A stretch of 64,000 nucleotides of DNA from Climacteris rufus (taxonomy: Eukaryota; Chordata; Aves; Passeriformes; Climacteridae), in contig VZRZ01004368.1 of the NCBI GenBank assembly GCA_013398175.1, forward strand, positions 479,594 through 543,593, read 5' to 3'. This document shows, piece by piece, positions 11,076 to 22,962 of the stretch. Position 1 is the stretch's first letter. Each line of letters starts with the position of its first letter. The translations under genes were made by a program, and so were the position numbers. Under the pieces are notes generated by a model. That model was not told where the DNA came from and made no database searches. It saw nothing but the letters and a program-made list of their open reading frames with translations.

Positions 11076-13529
11076 ATTTCATGTGTGCAAACTTTGAGCT
11101 TCAAGAGAAATTTTACAGTAAAACTACAAATTACTGAAAAATGAGGCTCAGAGTAGAAGCACAGGTGGTATTCACACATCTCCTTCAAATTCCTTTAGGC
11201 ATTTAGCCTGGCTTCTCTGAATCATGTCTGCCTCCTCTACACTGACAGTATGAGGAACCTGGGTTCCTCCAAACTGCAGCTTAACAGATGACTAAAGTAG
11301 AATCAGTCAGACAACGTAAATGCCCTGAATACCACAAAAAGGTCATGTCTTCTGTCAATATAACTGAATTGCTAGAGAGGCACTGCTTTCAAGCAAAAGA
11401 AAAAAAGTATCAAACCATTTCATTGTAAAGGTTGTGGTTATTTTTAAAAGCAAATCAGTTGTTCCTCCAATTTCTGCTTCACTTTCTAATTTCTCTGGGA
11501 TTCTCTTAATTAAAAAGTTGTCTGAATATTGTCTTGCTGTCTATAATAAGAAAGGTTTTTATTTTCTTCTCTAATGACGGTCTAAATCTAGTGTAGTAAC
11601 CAACTGACTAACACAGGGAAATCCCAATCTTTCAGCTCCATTGTATAATTTATACAATATGTTCAACACTTTCCCACATAATAAACGTGGGAATCCCTTA
11701 CCACCAGTCCAAGGTCTGAGGTTTTTTGTATGAATCATGTTCACTGCATCCTGGCTTAACCACACCCCCAATTACTTCTGCTGGGAGCCAAAGAGTTACT
11801 GCAATCACCACTGGTATGAGATACCATGTGCAAAGGCATTATTTACAACAGGATGCAGTGAAGATGAGAGACAGAGACTGATAACTTTATCGCAGGGGTT
11901 ACCTGGGAAAGACTGCTCTAGGTCTATTTAAAAGAGTAAATTTAAATAATGAATAAATTAAGAGATATTATCATTCAAATATTACTTCTTGCTATGACAA
12001 ATCTTTCATGTAACCCTTAGCCAGGTTCTGTTTATTTAAGGTGATGCTCATTTGAATAGTTTGGGAAAGAAGTGCTTTCACTGTACCTGTTATTCAATTT
12101 GACAGTTCTTTGCAACATGGGAGAGTCATGCTTGAACTTGTACAGAGAAGTGTCATTGTCTTGTCTTTGGAAAAGATATTCAAGATACCTAAGATAATGT
12201 TCACATACATTTAGCCTCCCTGACTGGAAAATTAATGTCTGGCAGAAGTTTTTATGTAATGGAGAGGGCAAATGACAACAGGTCCCATTATTAATGCAAA
12301 ACTGGCAATTTTAATCAACCTTCAAAAACTAATGTGTAGTTTCTGAATTGTGTTCAGTGGAAATCAAGCTAGACAGTTGCATCTAACATAAATGTCTCCA
12401 CTATAAATTTATTCCTACTGCTTAGAGCCCTCATAGATGCACAAACATTTCATAGACATAATCACCACTTGGTCTTTTCTCTGTCAGACATATTTCACTT
12501 CTTATATATTGTACTATCAGATTAATCCCAGCTCCACCTATTGCAATCAGGAACAAGAGTTTGTTAAGGCTTTAGGCACTCAGCTCAATTCTGACCACCT
12601 GACTTGGACTTTTGCTCTGAATCATCCTCTAAAAGAACCTCCAAACACACCTGTCTGTTGACTCCAGAGGGAACCAGATATGAAGCCTAGTCAGCTAACC
12701 CAGCCATCTAAGTCAGAAACTAAATTCTAAATGTTAAATAAAGCCACTCATTGTTATTGGGGGGGGGAGTTAAGAGCATATAAAGTTCTGTGCTACATTT
12801 GTAGGAGTGTTTTAGAATATTTTCCTCTCACTAAAGCTAGTTTTTGAAGTGGGAGGAGGCATTCATGAAAGGAATTGCTTTTGCACTGTTGTGCAAAGGT
12901 GCACTAGTCAAAGTCCAGCCACTTGTTCAGTTGAGTATTGTGAGTTTGCCTTGTCTGCATTCACTGTATGAAGCAAGGAGGTCAGAAATAGGGATCCCGA
13001 GGTTGGTTCTTATCTACATCACTGATTCAGTTTGTAATATTAAGCAAGCCAAGTAAGTGGTGTCAGGTAAGCATCACAGGTTTTCCCACATCACAGAAAT
13101 GCTGTTTGGCTGAATTAATTTATGCTTATGAAGCACTTAAACTTTTTTTGAGAAGTCAGTGTAGTAGTATGAAAAGGAGTTTCTTGCAAGTTCCAGAGGT
13201 GTTGGTATCCAGAGGAACTGTGGCAATTAATCAGCAGTCTTACAGAGTGAGAGCACTCTGCCTCCCTGAAAGACAAGCATACACGAAAGTTAAGAAATTG
13301 TTTATTCCAGCCGTAATAGGAAACTTTTGTATATAATTTCCCTGCTTACTCAGAGGCACTTTAACATCTGTCAGGCCAGGCCTAGCACTTAGCACACAGA
13401 TCTGAGGACAGAAACACATGCCCCATTTCCTGATAGCAGCTCGCCCGCCACTGCTGCCAGACTCAGAGACCAGGCATAAGACACCAGGCTCAGTTCCACC
13501 AGTGTGAAGTTTGGCTTCATGGACCAAAC
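11076..13529. other. no gene seen; unique sequence
   Basis: Unique AT-rich sequence with no frame above 80 codons. A G9 run lies at 12759-12767. I see no transposon or RNA gene. Confidence 0.5.
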
Positions 13530-13560
13530 CCAAATTTGTGCAGGTGTAAATGAGAGCCAC
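13530..13560. repeat. short copy of palindromic sauropsid repeat
   Basis: CAAATTTGTGCAGGTGTAAA then TGAGAGCCAC resembles the TTTACACCAG / GTGTAAATGAGAGCAGAATC part of the same repeat family seen at 46711-46775. It is short and diverged. Confidence 0.4.
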
Positions 13561-14793
13561 ACAATCTGTTCCATGCCTTTAATGAAATTTCAGCTCTGAT
13601 TGCGTGCCACTCTCTTCCTTTTAACCATTCAAGAAGGGATAAGGACTGAGGCCAAAAGCTGGTCACCTTCCGTTCTTTGCTTCTTTGAGGCACGCTGTAT
13701 TTCAGTCAGCATCCTTAACAACTCCAAACATCATTCCCACCCCCTCCCCATTCAGACAGTGCCAGTCGGGTCAAGCAGTAGTCACCACAATATTTAAAGT
13801 TGTTCAGGGGAAATAGTGTTTAAGGGGATCCACACTTTTCTTTTAGATCCCTGATTTCAGTCAAAATCTCTTCAAGCTCTGCAATAGAAAAACTGCATCT
13901 TTCACCCAAACACCACCAACCCACTCGTCTTTCTTGTACTTAATCATAATTTCTGTTCATTGAGTTATTCTCTTCTCCTGGGTTTATACACCTGTGCTTC
14001 TCTCGACTTCTACTCATAATCTTTGAGCATCTGCTAACATCCAATGCTGCCAAGTTTTCCTATGAGAGTAAGCACTGACAGTAATCACTGTAACAGACAA
14101 TTTCAAATATTGTGTGTTCCTCTTACACAACAAGGACTGCTTTCCCAGCCCAAAGGGAAAAAAAACTGAAAAAGCTTAGAACTATCAAAAAATATTTATT
14201 TTAAGCTAGTCAGGAAAGCTAATGCAGTGGTTTTAATTTTAATTTTTACACCTACAGACACCTACATGTATTCATACCTCTATACTTCAGAGCTCTTTAT
14301 CACCTCAGTCATTATTTAGAATTTTTAAAAGACATGCAAAGCAAAGTATTGTAACTGGTTGCAGTCTATCACCCAAAGACTTTGGAAATATAAGCAATGT
14401 TGTGTTCCTTATCTGCTGTATTTCCTTGTCTCCTTTTGCACCCTGACAGAGGATTAATCACCTGATGGGAATACCACAGACTGCAGAGATCTGGTGGGAA
14501 ATATATTTCTGAATGACTTCACACTAGTCAGAAGTTCATGATGTCTATGATTTATTGTCTCTAGTGAATTTCTCATTGCTTTTGAGAATTTAAACTAGTT
14601 CAGCTGCTCCTACTGATGAGGCACAGAATGCAAATACAAAGCCACAGTAACTCTGTGAAGCTCATATTTGGAAAGCAGCTTTTCCAAAATATGTGGAGAA
14701 ATTATGACTTTAAACCTAAGGAGGAGAAAAGCAACTCACTTTTCAGCTGTTTCCACATTCTTTTCTGGCTATGCTGTAAAGACTTATACACAG
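13561..14793. other. no gene seen; unique sequence
   Basis: AT-rich sequence with several pyrimidine-rich stretches around 13600-14000. No frame or repeat that I recognise. Confidence 0.5.
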
Positions 14794-14829
14794 AAAAAAA
14801 AAAATAAAAAAAAAAAAAAATAAAAAAAG
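14794..14829 (+). repeat. A-rich tract, A11-T-A14-T-A7 pattern
   Basis: Long A runs broken by single T bases. There is no clear retroposon body upstream. It gives a false minus-strand frame rich in F and L at 14743-14979. Confidence 0.85.
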
Positions 14830-15546
14830 AACTGTGGCCAAAACCTGAAGTCCTCCTTCAATTTTCATCACATTTTTACATGGCAAACTACCTCTCAGCA
14901 TACTTTCATGTAATAAGATATGGACATGGAAGAGCAGAAAGAAAAACAAGGCCAAGATGTCAGGACTGCTCTTTGGCATGTTCAGGATGTACCAACTGGA
15001 ATCTGAAAATGAGAGCAGCTCAGGTAACAGACACTGTTGGACAGATGGGGTTTATATACCCCAGGAGGGTCGAAATGCTCAGTTGGATCATTCAAAAGCA
15101 AAGGCAGATGGCAACATCATACAAATTCTACCCTGGATAAGGATTTCAGGTACAGAGCCCTGATCAGAAGGAATGAATATAGCTTGGCTGACATTGCTCA
15201 ATGTTTCAACTAATTTTTAAAGTATTTTTATTTCTTATTATCTTCCTCATTGTTCAGTTTTGATATTCAGTGCTATGCCTCCTCTTCAGCCTTGTATATG
15301 GTTAGTAGTTTCTTTGGGATCAAAGAACTATAAAAGCAATGTTTATTCATACAAAATAAACACTTAACATTTGCAATCTCTAAATCTGTGAAAAGATACA
15401 ATACCTTCTTCAGCCTCAAAAGACATTAAAGGCTGTCTTCACTGAGCAATGTGATAAAAAGGACTAAATATATTCAGATACTTGCAGTGTTTTAAGTGTT
15501 AAAAAGTAAAACACATTTGAGCATGTATGTGATCACACAAGGGTCT

Positions 15547-15590
15547 GACTCCTGACCAGTTTGCCCCTGTGTAAAGGGGCATAAACTCCT
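15547..15590. repeat. possible copy of palindromic sauropsid repeat
   Basis: GACTCCTGACCAGTTTGCCC CTGTGTAAAGGGGCATAAACTCCT is similar in word order to other members of the family (CTGATTTACACC, GTGTAA, GGAGTAACTCC), but strongly diverged. The identification is weak. Confidence 0.3.
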
Positions 15591-15984
15591 ACTGTTCTGA
15601 TGTGAAGAACTGCAAGTGACAATGCTAAGCAAAAGTAGTGGAAAACTAAAGTTATCAACCAGTCAGCCACGCTAGTGTGTCAAGCAGCTATTTATCCATA
15701 GTCATATTTATATAAATGTCAGAGACTTACAAGTTTGAGGGCACAACAAAAACAGAGAATTGTCCTAATGCTTGACTTAGGAGAAATGAGACACTGTGAA
15801 ATGAATAATCGGTCAGGCTTTCTTCCCTCTGTCATTCATTCCCTTAACAGCCTGGATGTACCTGTCCTCCATTTTGAGAATGTATGTGTTCCCTGCAGCG
15901 AAGAGAGGTTTCATCTCCTTTCAGCAATCACGTTCACCTCCTTCAGAAGGTTTGCTTTGCCCAAATTCTTTGACAAGGAGTCAG

Positions 15985-16050
15985 TGAAATCTCAACCCCA
16001 CTGAAGTCAGTGGGAAATTTGCCATTCAGTATAACAGAGCCAGGACTTCA
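15985..16050. repeat. copy of palindromic sauropsid repeat
   Basis: TGAAATCTCAACCCCACTGA, AGTCAGTGGGAAATTTGCC, ATTCAGTATAACAGAGCCAG and GACTTCA match a very common sauropsid motif remembered as CCCACTGAAGTCAATGGGAG, TTTTGCCATTGACTTCAGTG and GGGCCAGGATTTCA. The order is complete, so this is one of the clearest copies in the window. The family name is not known to me. Confidence 0.65.
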
Positions 16051-16104
16051 ACAGAAAGTTTATATCCATAGAAGACCAGACTGAATCTAGTCCAGTGTTT
16101 GTGA

Positions 16105-16161
16105 AGTGCTTTGAAGTAAAGAGTGTTGCAGCACTGAAAGTATTGGTATTATTATTATTGC
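16105..16161 (+). repeat. ancient SINE/LINE tail ending in (ATT)n
   Basis: GTGAAGTGCTTTGAAGTAAA followed by a stretch ending in GGTATTATTATTATTGC resembles the old L2/CORE-SINE type tail, remembered as GTAAAGCGCTTTGAGATCC, GCTATATAAG and TATTATTATTATT. It directly follows the repeat at 15985-16050 and may belong to the same composite element. Confidence 0.45.
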
Positions 16162-16458
16162 TATTGAGTGCATGACAGAGAAGAAAGGTAAAACCTCAGA
16201 GTGAACTGGAAGGAAACACTGATTCTGCAGATCTTTCTCAGAGGTCAGTATATGGCATTTTTCTAAACAGTTTCCTTTAAAAATATCTAGTAAAATTCTC
16301 TTTCAACCTAAGTACTTTCTTGGCATGTTAATCAGAAGCAGATCTACCAAGTACAGCCATCCTGATGCAAAGCGTCCTATCTTTTCCCTTGCATACTTGT
16401 CCTAGCGTTTTATTGCTGGTCTCTAAAGATTAACTGAAATACTCTACAGAGAGCTTAA

Positions 16459-16473
16459 TTTTTTTTTTTTTTT
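16459..16473 (+). repeat. T15 homopolymer followed by CAG
   Basis: A run of 15 T followed at once by CAG. The combination looks like a 3' splice site, but nothing downstream looks like an exon. I treat it as a homopolymer. Confidence 0.7.
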
Positions 16474-16930
16474 CAGAAACACTGCAAAAGCCCAAGCTGG
16501 AAGGGAGAATCAATGCTTTCCTCTCAATCTGTCTGTTCTTCCTCTGAACTACAGTGTGGCCTGTGCACTTCACTGGCCCATGGAAAAGAAAGCCTGGGAT
16601 CCAGTATTGTTGGCAGTGATAAGCTCTTCCATTACTCGTGGTTGTCGTATATTTATTACCACCAGACAAGACAACGGTTGGTCATCAAGGAAAAAAAGCC
16701 CTCTCCCATGATCTAATTAACTAGTTTATTCTGCGACAGACTCATTCAGAATTCTTTTCAAGTTACATGGACAACACTGCAGTCAGGAAATGTGTTAGCT
16801 GCTACCAAAGGAATTAACATTTGTCTAGGCTGTTGCTTCACCCCAGTATTCTCAGATCACAGTCCCTGCAGTTCCCTCAAACTTCTTGCTCATTAGAAAA
16901 GAACGTTCCCTGTAGGGTTCAGACACCCAG

Positions 16931-16985
16931 GGACTGATCTTCGACTGGTGCAAACTGTCAGGGCTCCATTAACCTCAGGCAACCC
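16931..16985. repeat. copy of palindromic sauropsid repeat
   Basis: GGACTGATCTTCGACTGGTG, CAAACTGTCAGGGCTCCATT and AACCTCAGG correspond to CTGATCTTCAGCTGGTGTAA, ACTG and GGCTCCATTGACTTCAGG of the family. Several substitutions are visible. Confidence 0.5.
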
Positions 16986-17392
16986 AAGATTTTAGGCTTC
17001 AGAGGATTTATCAGCAACTCAGCAGCTGTGAGAAGAGCACAGCGTTAGGTCAGTGAAGAAACAGGCCAGCAGTTGTGAATCAGCCATTGGCACACTCAGC
17101 TCAGCTGAGAATTCCCAACCACAGCCTACAGAAGGGAGTTGTTACATCTTGATTAATTTCAAATCATACTGTCTTCTTTCAGTCTCTACCTTTTTTGGCT
17201 ATCTGGGTGCACAGCAATGGTCCCAGTGGTTGAGATCTGCACAGTTGTGTTCTTGACTCTGAGCTTAATCATGTGGCCTGCAATGGAAACAGTGACAAAT
17301 TACTTCCATCAGTCAACTACAAAGACAGGACAAGCTTATATAGTCTTCTAAATTTAATCAACTACACTACAAATCAAATAAGGTGGTGATAT

Positions 17393-17436
17393 AAAATATG
17401 CTATTAAATACTTTAAAATATGCTGTTAAATACTTC
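17393..17436. repeat. 22-bp tandem duplication, two copies
   Basis: AAAATATGCTATTAAATACTTT (17393-17414) is followed directly by a second copy (17415-17436) that differs at two positions: an A-to-G change in the GCTRTTAAATA core and the final base. Confidence 0.8.
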
Positions 17437-20400
17437 ACTATTTAGTAGGTATAATTGCAGCTAAAAAGAACCTTGAAATACCATAACCTAAGAATTTCCC
17501 AAAAACAGTTTCTTCTTCTGTTCTTAACCCAGCTGTCACTTACTAACAAGCTATTGCTGCTGAGACACAGCACATTAGCACTGAATTGATGCACCTCTAC
17601 AACTTCTGGAATGGATATGGTTTCTATATGAACAACTATGATCCCATCTATCTACATGCAATCATGTCAACACCTCACTTGATGCTCCTACAATTATTTT
17701 TCAAGAAGTCTCTTAGTCTGTCAGTACTTTAGAAAATGAGACCACTTCTTTGTAAACTGAAATATGGATCTAAATGCCCAACTTTATACAGGTAGGTACA
17801 AAACATTGGCAACAGTGAATAAATGTGTTAACAAGAGCAAAACCAAATATAATCCTACAAATATATATGTATTCCCTATTTAAATTTACCAGTAAAAAAT
17901 GGTATGTTCAGATGTAACGTTTCAACCAATAAACACATTCCTAAGGGAAGATATGACATGCTTTTCCACCACTTATGACAGTCAAACACAACAGCTGAAT
18001 CTATTCAAGGCAGTTCATATCTCACTTAGTGCTACTTTCCAGGGCATGTGACACAAAAAAGAAGGTATCTGGGCCCACCGTCCTTTCTTAGGAAGTTCCA
18101 CAACACTGTGCAAATTGGTATTTCCTTCATGTAGTGCTGCTCTTCAGCATCCATGGATGATTTCAACAACACAGATTGGGTTTTGACTCCAACAGAACAG
18201 GCAAGGGGAGAATTGAGAAAAGGAGAAAGATGGACAGAGAAGTATTGGTCTCTCTCTGTGCTCTCAAAAATCACACATGCATCTTGGGCTAGAGAGACTT
18301 AGCAAAAAGGACATGTTAGTATTTTACTACTCTCTGAAATCAGCTGTAATATCGTTTCAGATTTTAGCAGGTCAGGATTTCACTCACTCTGTTTTTTCCC
18401 GACAGAGAAAGTCTAATGTTTTGCTAAATTGACTTTTAGTGGGGCTACTTCTTCCTTTTCTGACCTTTGGGGCAGCAGAAGACCTGGTGCTGCTAAACCC
18501 CTTTGACATGCCAGCCCTCTACAGCTTCCAGGTCCACTCTGCCTCTGGGGGTCACACCTGTTCACAGCCCCACAGCTGAACAGAACCTCACAACATGGCT
18601 TCCCTGCCTTCCCTACTGGTGGAACACACAGGCACCCTCTAGCAACGCATCTCACCTTCTCAGCAGCTCTGGAGGCCTGTGGTGGGTCGGCTCCACTGAT
18701 CAGCTGGAGATCTTGTTTAGAAGGCTTCTTTATGCTGTTTATGTTGCTGTCAACACCACAAACCTAACATTGCCACCTCTCTGTTTACATACCTTCCCTC
18801 CAGGACACCCTCTACTAACACTGCCCAGTGTGTGAGGGTGCAGCTTCTCTTTTTTTTATTTTTCTAAGGTTTGTTAACCGCATCGCTATAAGATATTCAT
18901 TCAGATTTCACCCAAACAGACCTCTTGCTGTCAGCATTTAATTATGTTTGCATTCCTATGTAAATAGAGCATTAGCCAAAACAGAGCTTTTTATAGAAGA
19001 TAAGGTCAGGCACATCCTTACAAGAAAAGGAAGCTTTGGAAGCTTCTGTAGTTCTGACGAGAATAAATTTCTAAATGCAAGGAAAAAATAGAATTGAGCA
19101 TGCTCTGCTGGTGATAAATCACACTATTGAAAGTAGTACACTTTATATATCTTTCTTAGGAAGTTTAAGAGTACATATTAAATGTGTGTATATGAAGTAT
19201 GTCCTTGTAAGATTACAAAGTCTTTTCAGGCCTCAACTGAAAAATACGGTGCACTTAAGAGAACTCTTTTTAAAGATTCATAGTTCAGAAAAGATTTCAA
19301 CCAGGTTATTCTCCCAAGCTGGGTATCAAATTATTTAACAATCATCTTCTCAGTTTGGCTCATGTATGTAAACATCTGGAGAAACATTATGTTCTAAGTT
19401 TAACCACAGATTTTATATTATAAGATAAGCATACATTTTAAATACTAATTTAAAGCTTAAAATACTGAACTCTCATAAATTCAGATAGGTCCCAAGTCTT
19501 CCAAGCATAAATGTCCATTACCCTTTCAAATAGGTTTAGAAAAATAACACAATCCTTCAAACAAAAATACCAGACCCCACTGTATTTAGATTGATGGGAA
19601 CTGCAGCAAGCCTCATACGATTTTTCCTCACCAACATGAGTCTTAACTCAATTGTCAGGTTTGCTGTCACCTCCAATCCAGATTCCTGTGAAAGGTCATG
19701 CAGATCTAATGAATTGGCTCAATTTTTATTGTACCGGGACATTGTGGTTAACTTCAGATTCCCAGCTAGCATTCTCAGTAACCACACTGAGAGGCAGAAT
19801 GAAATCACATTGAGCAGAGTTATTTCCATGATAACAGCTTTTGAAGAACTGGTGTAAGTTTCTGGGTGATAAGAAACTGTATCAGCTACTTTGACACTTG
19901 ATTTGGTCACATTCCATGCAGCTGAACAGTAATTAAGTATCAGTTAACCTGCTGCTGATCCAAAAATTAAATAGATCACAATTTAGTGTTCTCAAAATGA
20001 GACTTGATGTGTTCTTTTCGTGTGGCACATTTGTCTCAACAACACAATTTTGATTTGTCCAAAGGTTCCCATTTCTAGTAGTGTCAGAAGTAAGTATCAG
20101 AGTAATTTGGGGTCTGATAGTTTATATGGATCATCACTCTTCTTTCTGAGACAGCATCAGGAAATCAGAGCAGAATTTGGCTCACCATATTTTCACTTGT
20201 AGACCTTTAGGTACCCAAAAATGCTTAATGATGAAGATAATAATGAAACACTTGCAATTAACTTCTTTTGTTGCTGAGTACTGCCCCAGTACTGTGATGT
20301 AATTCACCTGTGCTGTTTGACCTAAAGGGGAATTTGGCAGTTGAAACTGAGATTTGTTCTCACAGATCTACCCTATTACCTAACTTTACCTACTGCTGCA

Positions 20401-22950
20401 CTAGAGAAGTGTAAAATAATTTGCATAGAAATAGAAAATCAATTTTATACAAAGCACTCTGAACAAATGTCTTCCATTATATTCATTTGAAAAAAACTAT
20501 TTTATTTGGCTGGAAATGCTTTGGTAAACAACAGGCCTCATTGACTACACCATTGAAATGCTCTAATGAATTTTTAATGTCTTTAGTTGATTAACTGGAT
20601 CTTATTACAAAGAAGCTAAAGACACAGGAGCATGATGTTTCCTCCACTGGTACATTTAAGAAATCAGTAGAGGCATGCCAAGAAAATGTTCTATTTTCAA
20701 AGCAAAGCTCCAAAACTGAACTTGGGGATAAAAATAAAAAGCATTTTGTCATGGTTTCTAGAATTAAACTACTGATGCTGATTTGAAATATATATAATCA
20801 TTTTGTCAAACTGACTACACTTTTTTCTGTCCTGTACCTCACTACTGGTATGATATTGCATCTGTGGTTGGCTGACCAGGTGGCAGAAACTGATCACAGT
20901 TGAAAACACCTTAAAGGTCTGAGATCTCTGACTGCACAGACAGTAGAAGTTCTGCTATGTGCCATTTCCCCATGAAGTTAGAACATTATTTCCAAGGCTA
21001 TGATGTGCTTCACTTGCAGCTACCATCGCACAGGCATGCCAACTGCAGAGATCCTCCCACTCTGCTTAGTAACCCTGTACTGATTAACAAGATTGAAATG
21101 AGAAAGTTCACCTTTCACATTTTTTTTCAGGTCCTTCATTTACTACCAATGTCCCCATGTCTGCTGCAGGTTTTAAATCTCTTACGCAGTCCCGAGCCAT
21201 AGGAAGCCAGGCACATTAAGACAATAGATCATTATAGACTCCTCAAGCATTCTGCTGTTTGTCTGGCAACTGACCCACTGTGCTTTGAGAAGCCCCCCAG
21301 CTTGCATGGAGGCTTTTTTTACTGGAACAACCTATGCATTATCATCACCAAGAGAACAATGGAGTTGGCTGCACATGCAGTGGTAACCCAGTGCACCAGT
21401 GGAGAGAAGAGCCCCTTGCAGCGCTTGGGGAGCAGGGATGGTGAGGAGTGTAACATAATGAGGCCCGCAGAGCGCTAATGCACTTAGGGATTGCTGTGCC
21501 AGGGCTCCACTCAGCAGGCTGCATCTCCTGGCAAAGCGACAGGGTAGGATTAGTGCTGATCAGAAAGACAAGCTACTTGCTCAGTTTCCTCATGTAAGGA
21601 GAGGAGTAATACAGCAGGGATAGGAAGAGCTTCAAAGCCTGCAAGGACATGAGAACTGTTTCCACACTAAAGAAAAAAAAATAGAGGGGCATCTTCCAAA
21701 ATTTTTTCTTAGCACAGTGAAGAAGGTCCCAAAGTTCACTCGCCCATGGATTTCCCTGAATGAGAAATAACATGTAGACGGTGGGTGTCTTCTTCCCAGA
21801 ACACACTCCAGAGCATTTGAGTAGGTACCTCATCCTCCCCCACAATTGTTTGTTTTATCCATCTGTTATTGCCCCATATTTGATTATGAATTGAAAGCAT
21901 TCTCCTGGAGCTGCACTCTGAGCTTTTTAAACTGAAGTGTTTGAATAAGGCTTGTCACTACAGGAAGGATATAGAGGGCATCACATTCCCCAGCTGCCTC
22001 CCATCACCCTTTCCCCCTCCCTGCACCTCAGGGCCAGTGAGCATTTTGGATGCAAAAGGGGAGAGCTCTAAGCAGCTGCTACCTCTTCCCTGTTTCTCCT
22101 GCTGAGCAGCTTCCATAGAGGAAAGTGGCTCTGTTGCCTGATTTCAAGTAAGTTGAAGGAGCCTGAGGGCAAACAGAATGGTTCATTGGGCTGTCTAAGC
22201 CTGCAGTGGCACATTAGTAGAGGATGGATTCCCCCCATCCTACACAGCCACAAAGGACAGGCAGATAAATATATGAGAGATGGGTCATGTGGCTCTCTGA
22301 TTCTCCTTGCCCTAGCCACAATGCCTGATTAAATAAATTTTCCTAATTTTTCCCAGATGAGTGTCCCAAGGAAATGCATACAGTCCTACAAAGTATTTCT
22401 TCTGAGAGAGTTTGCAGAATTAGGATGTTTTGGCAGTACTCTGAAGTTGGGAAGTCCCCCCCACCCTTTCAGAGGACTTTCCAAGAAGGGGTATTTGAGG
22501 ATGATTTTCACTCCCTCTGCACTGGCTGAACTGACATATGAAATAACCTGTTGAAGTTGTAGGCTGTGAAGAAGCTTCCTTGCTCCAGCCAAGTGTCCTG
22601 CGGAACAAGCTAAAGCTCTTCTGCTCAGCCTATAGGAGATCTCTCTGACACTGCCAGAATGTGACAAAAACCATGGCAGCCAGCAGAGCTGGGAACATCC
22701 ATATTACTTGTGCACTGTTCTTGAGTGAGAAGAATATAAATCTTTCAAATGTATAGCCTGTTTCTTAAGAGGTCATTTGGGTTTTTTTCCTGAATTACTC
22801 CAATAAGCCATTTGCATTTGATAATTTAACTGATGTGGGGGCTGTTTCAGGTAGCAGATTTGCTGCTTTGTTCTTCACAACATGAGGAAATTTATTTTAA
22901 AAACCAGTTTTCAACTTCAAAGCTTTATAACCTGACACAAAACAGAGCAT
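17437..22950. other. no gene seen; unique sequence with GC-richer patches
   Basis: About 5.5 kb without recognised repeats. A GC-richer patch at about 18413-18840 carries open frames on both strands (18503-18835 plus, 18413-18655 minus), but the translations are rich in S, L, P and C and resemble no known family. A second patch at about 21380-21560 has several CpGs and could be regulatory (see findings). Nothing else is supported. Confidence 0.5.
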
Positions 22951-22962
22951 ACACACACACAC
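22951..22962. repeat. (AC)6 microsatellite
   Basis: A short run of AC dinucleotides. It is too short to be notably unstable. Confidence 0.8.

Noticed and set aside
16459..16476. T15 followed by CAG, like a 3' splice site
   Set aside because: No coding similarity follows, and no paired donor can be argued for.
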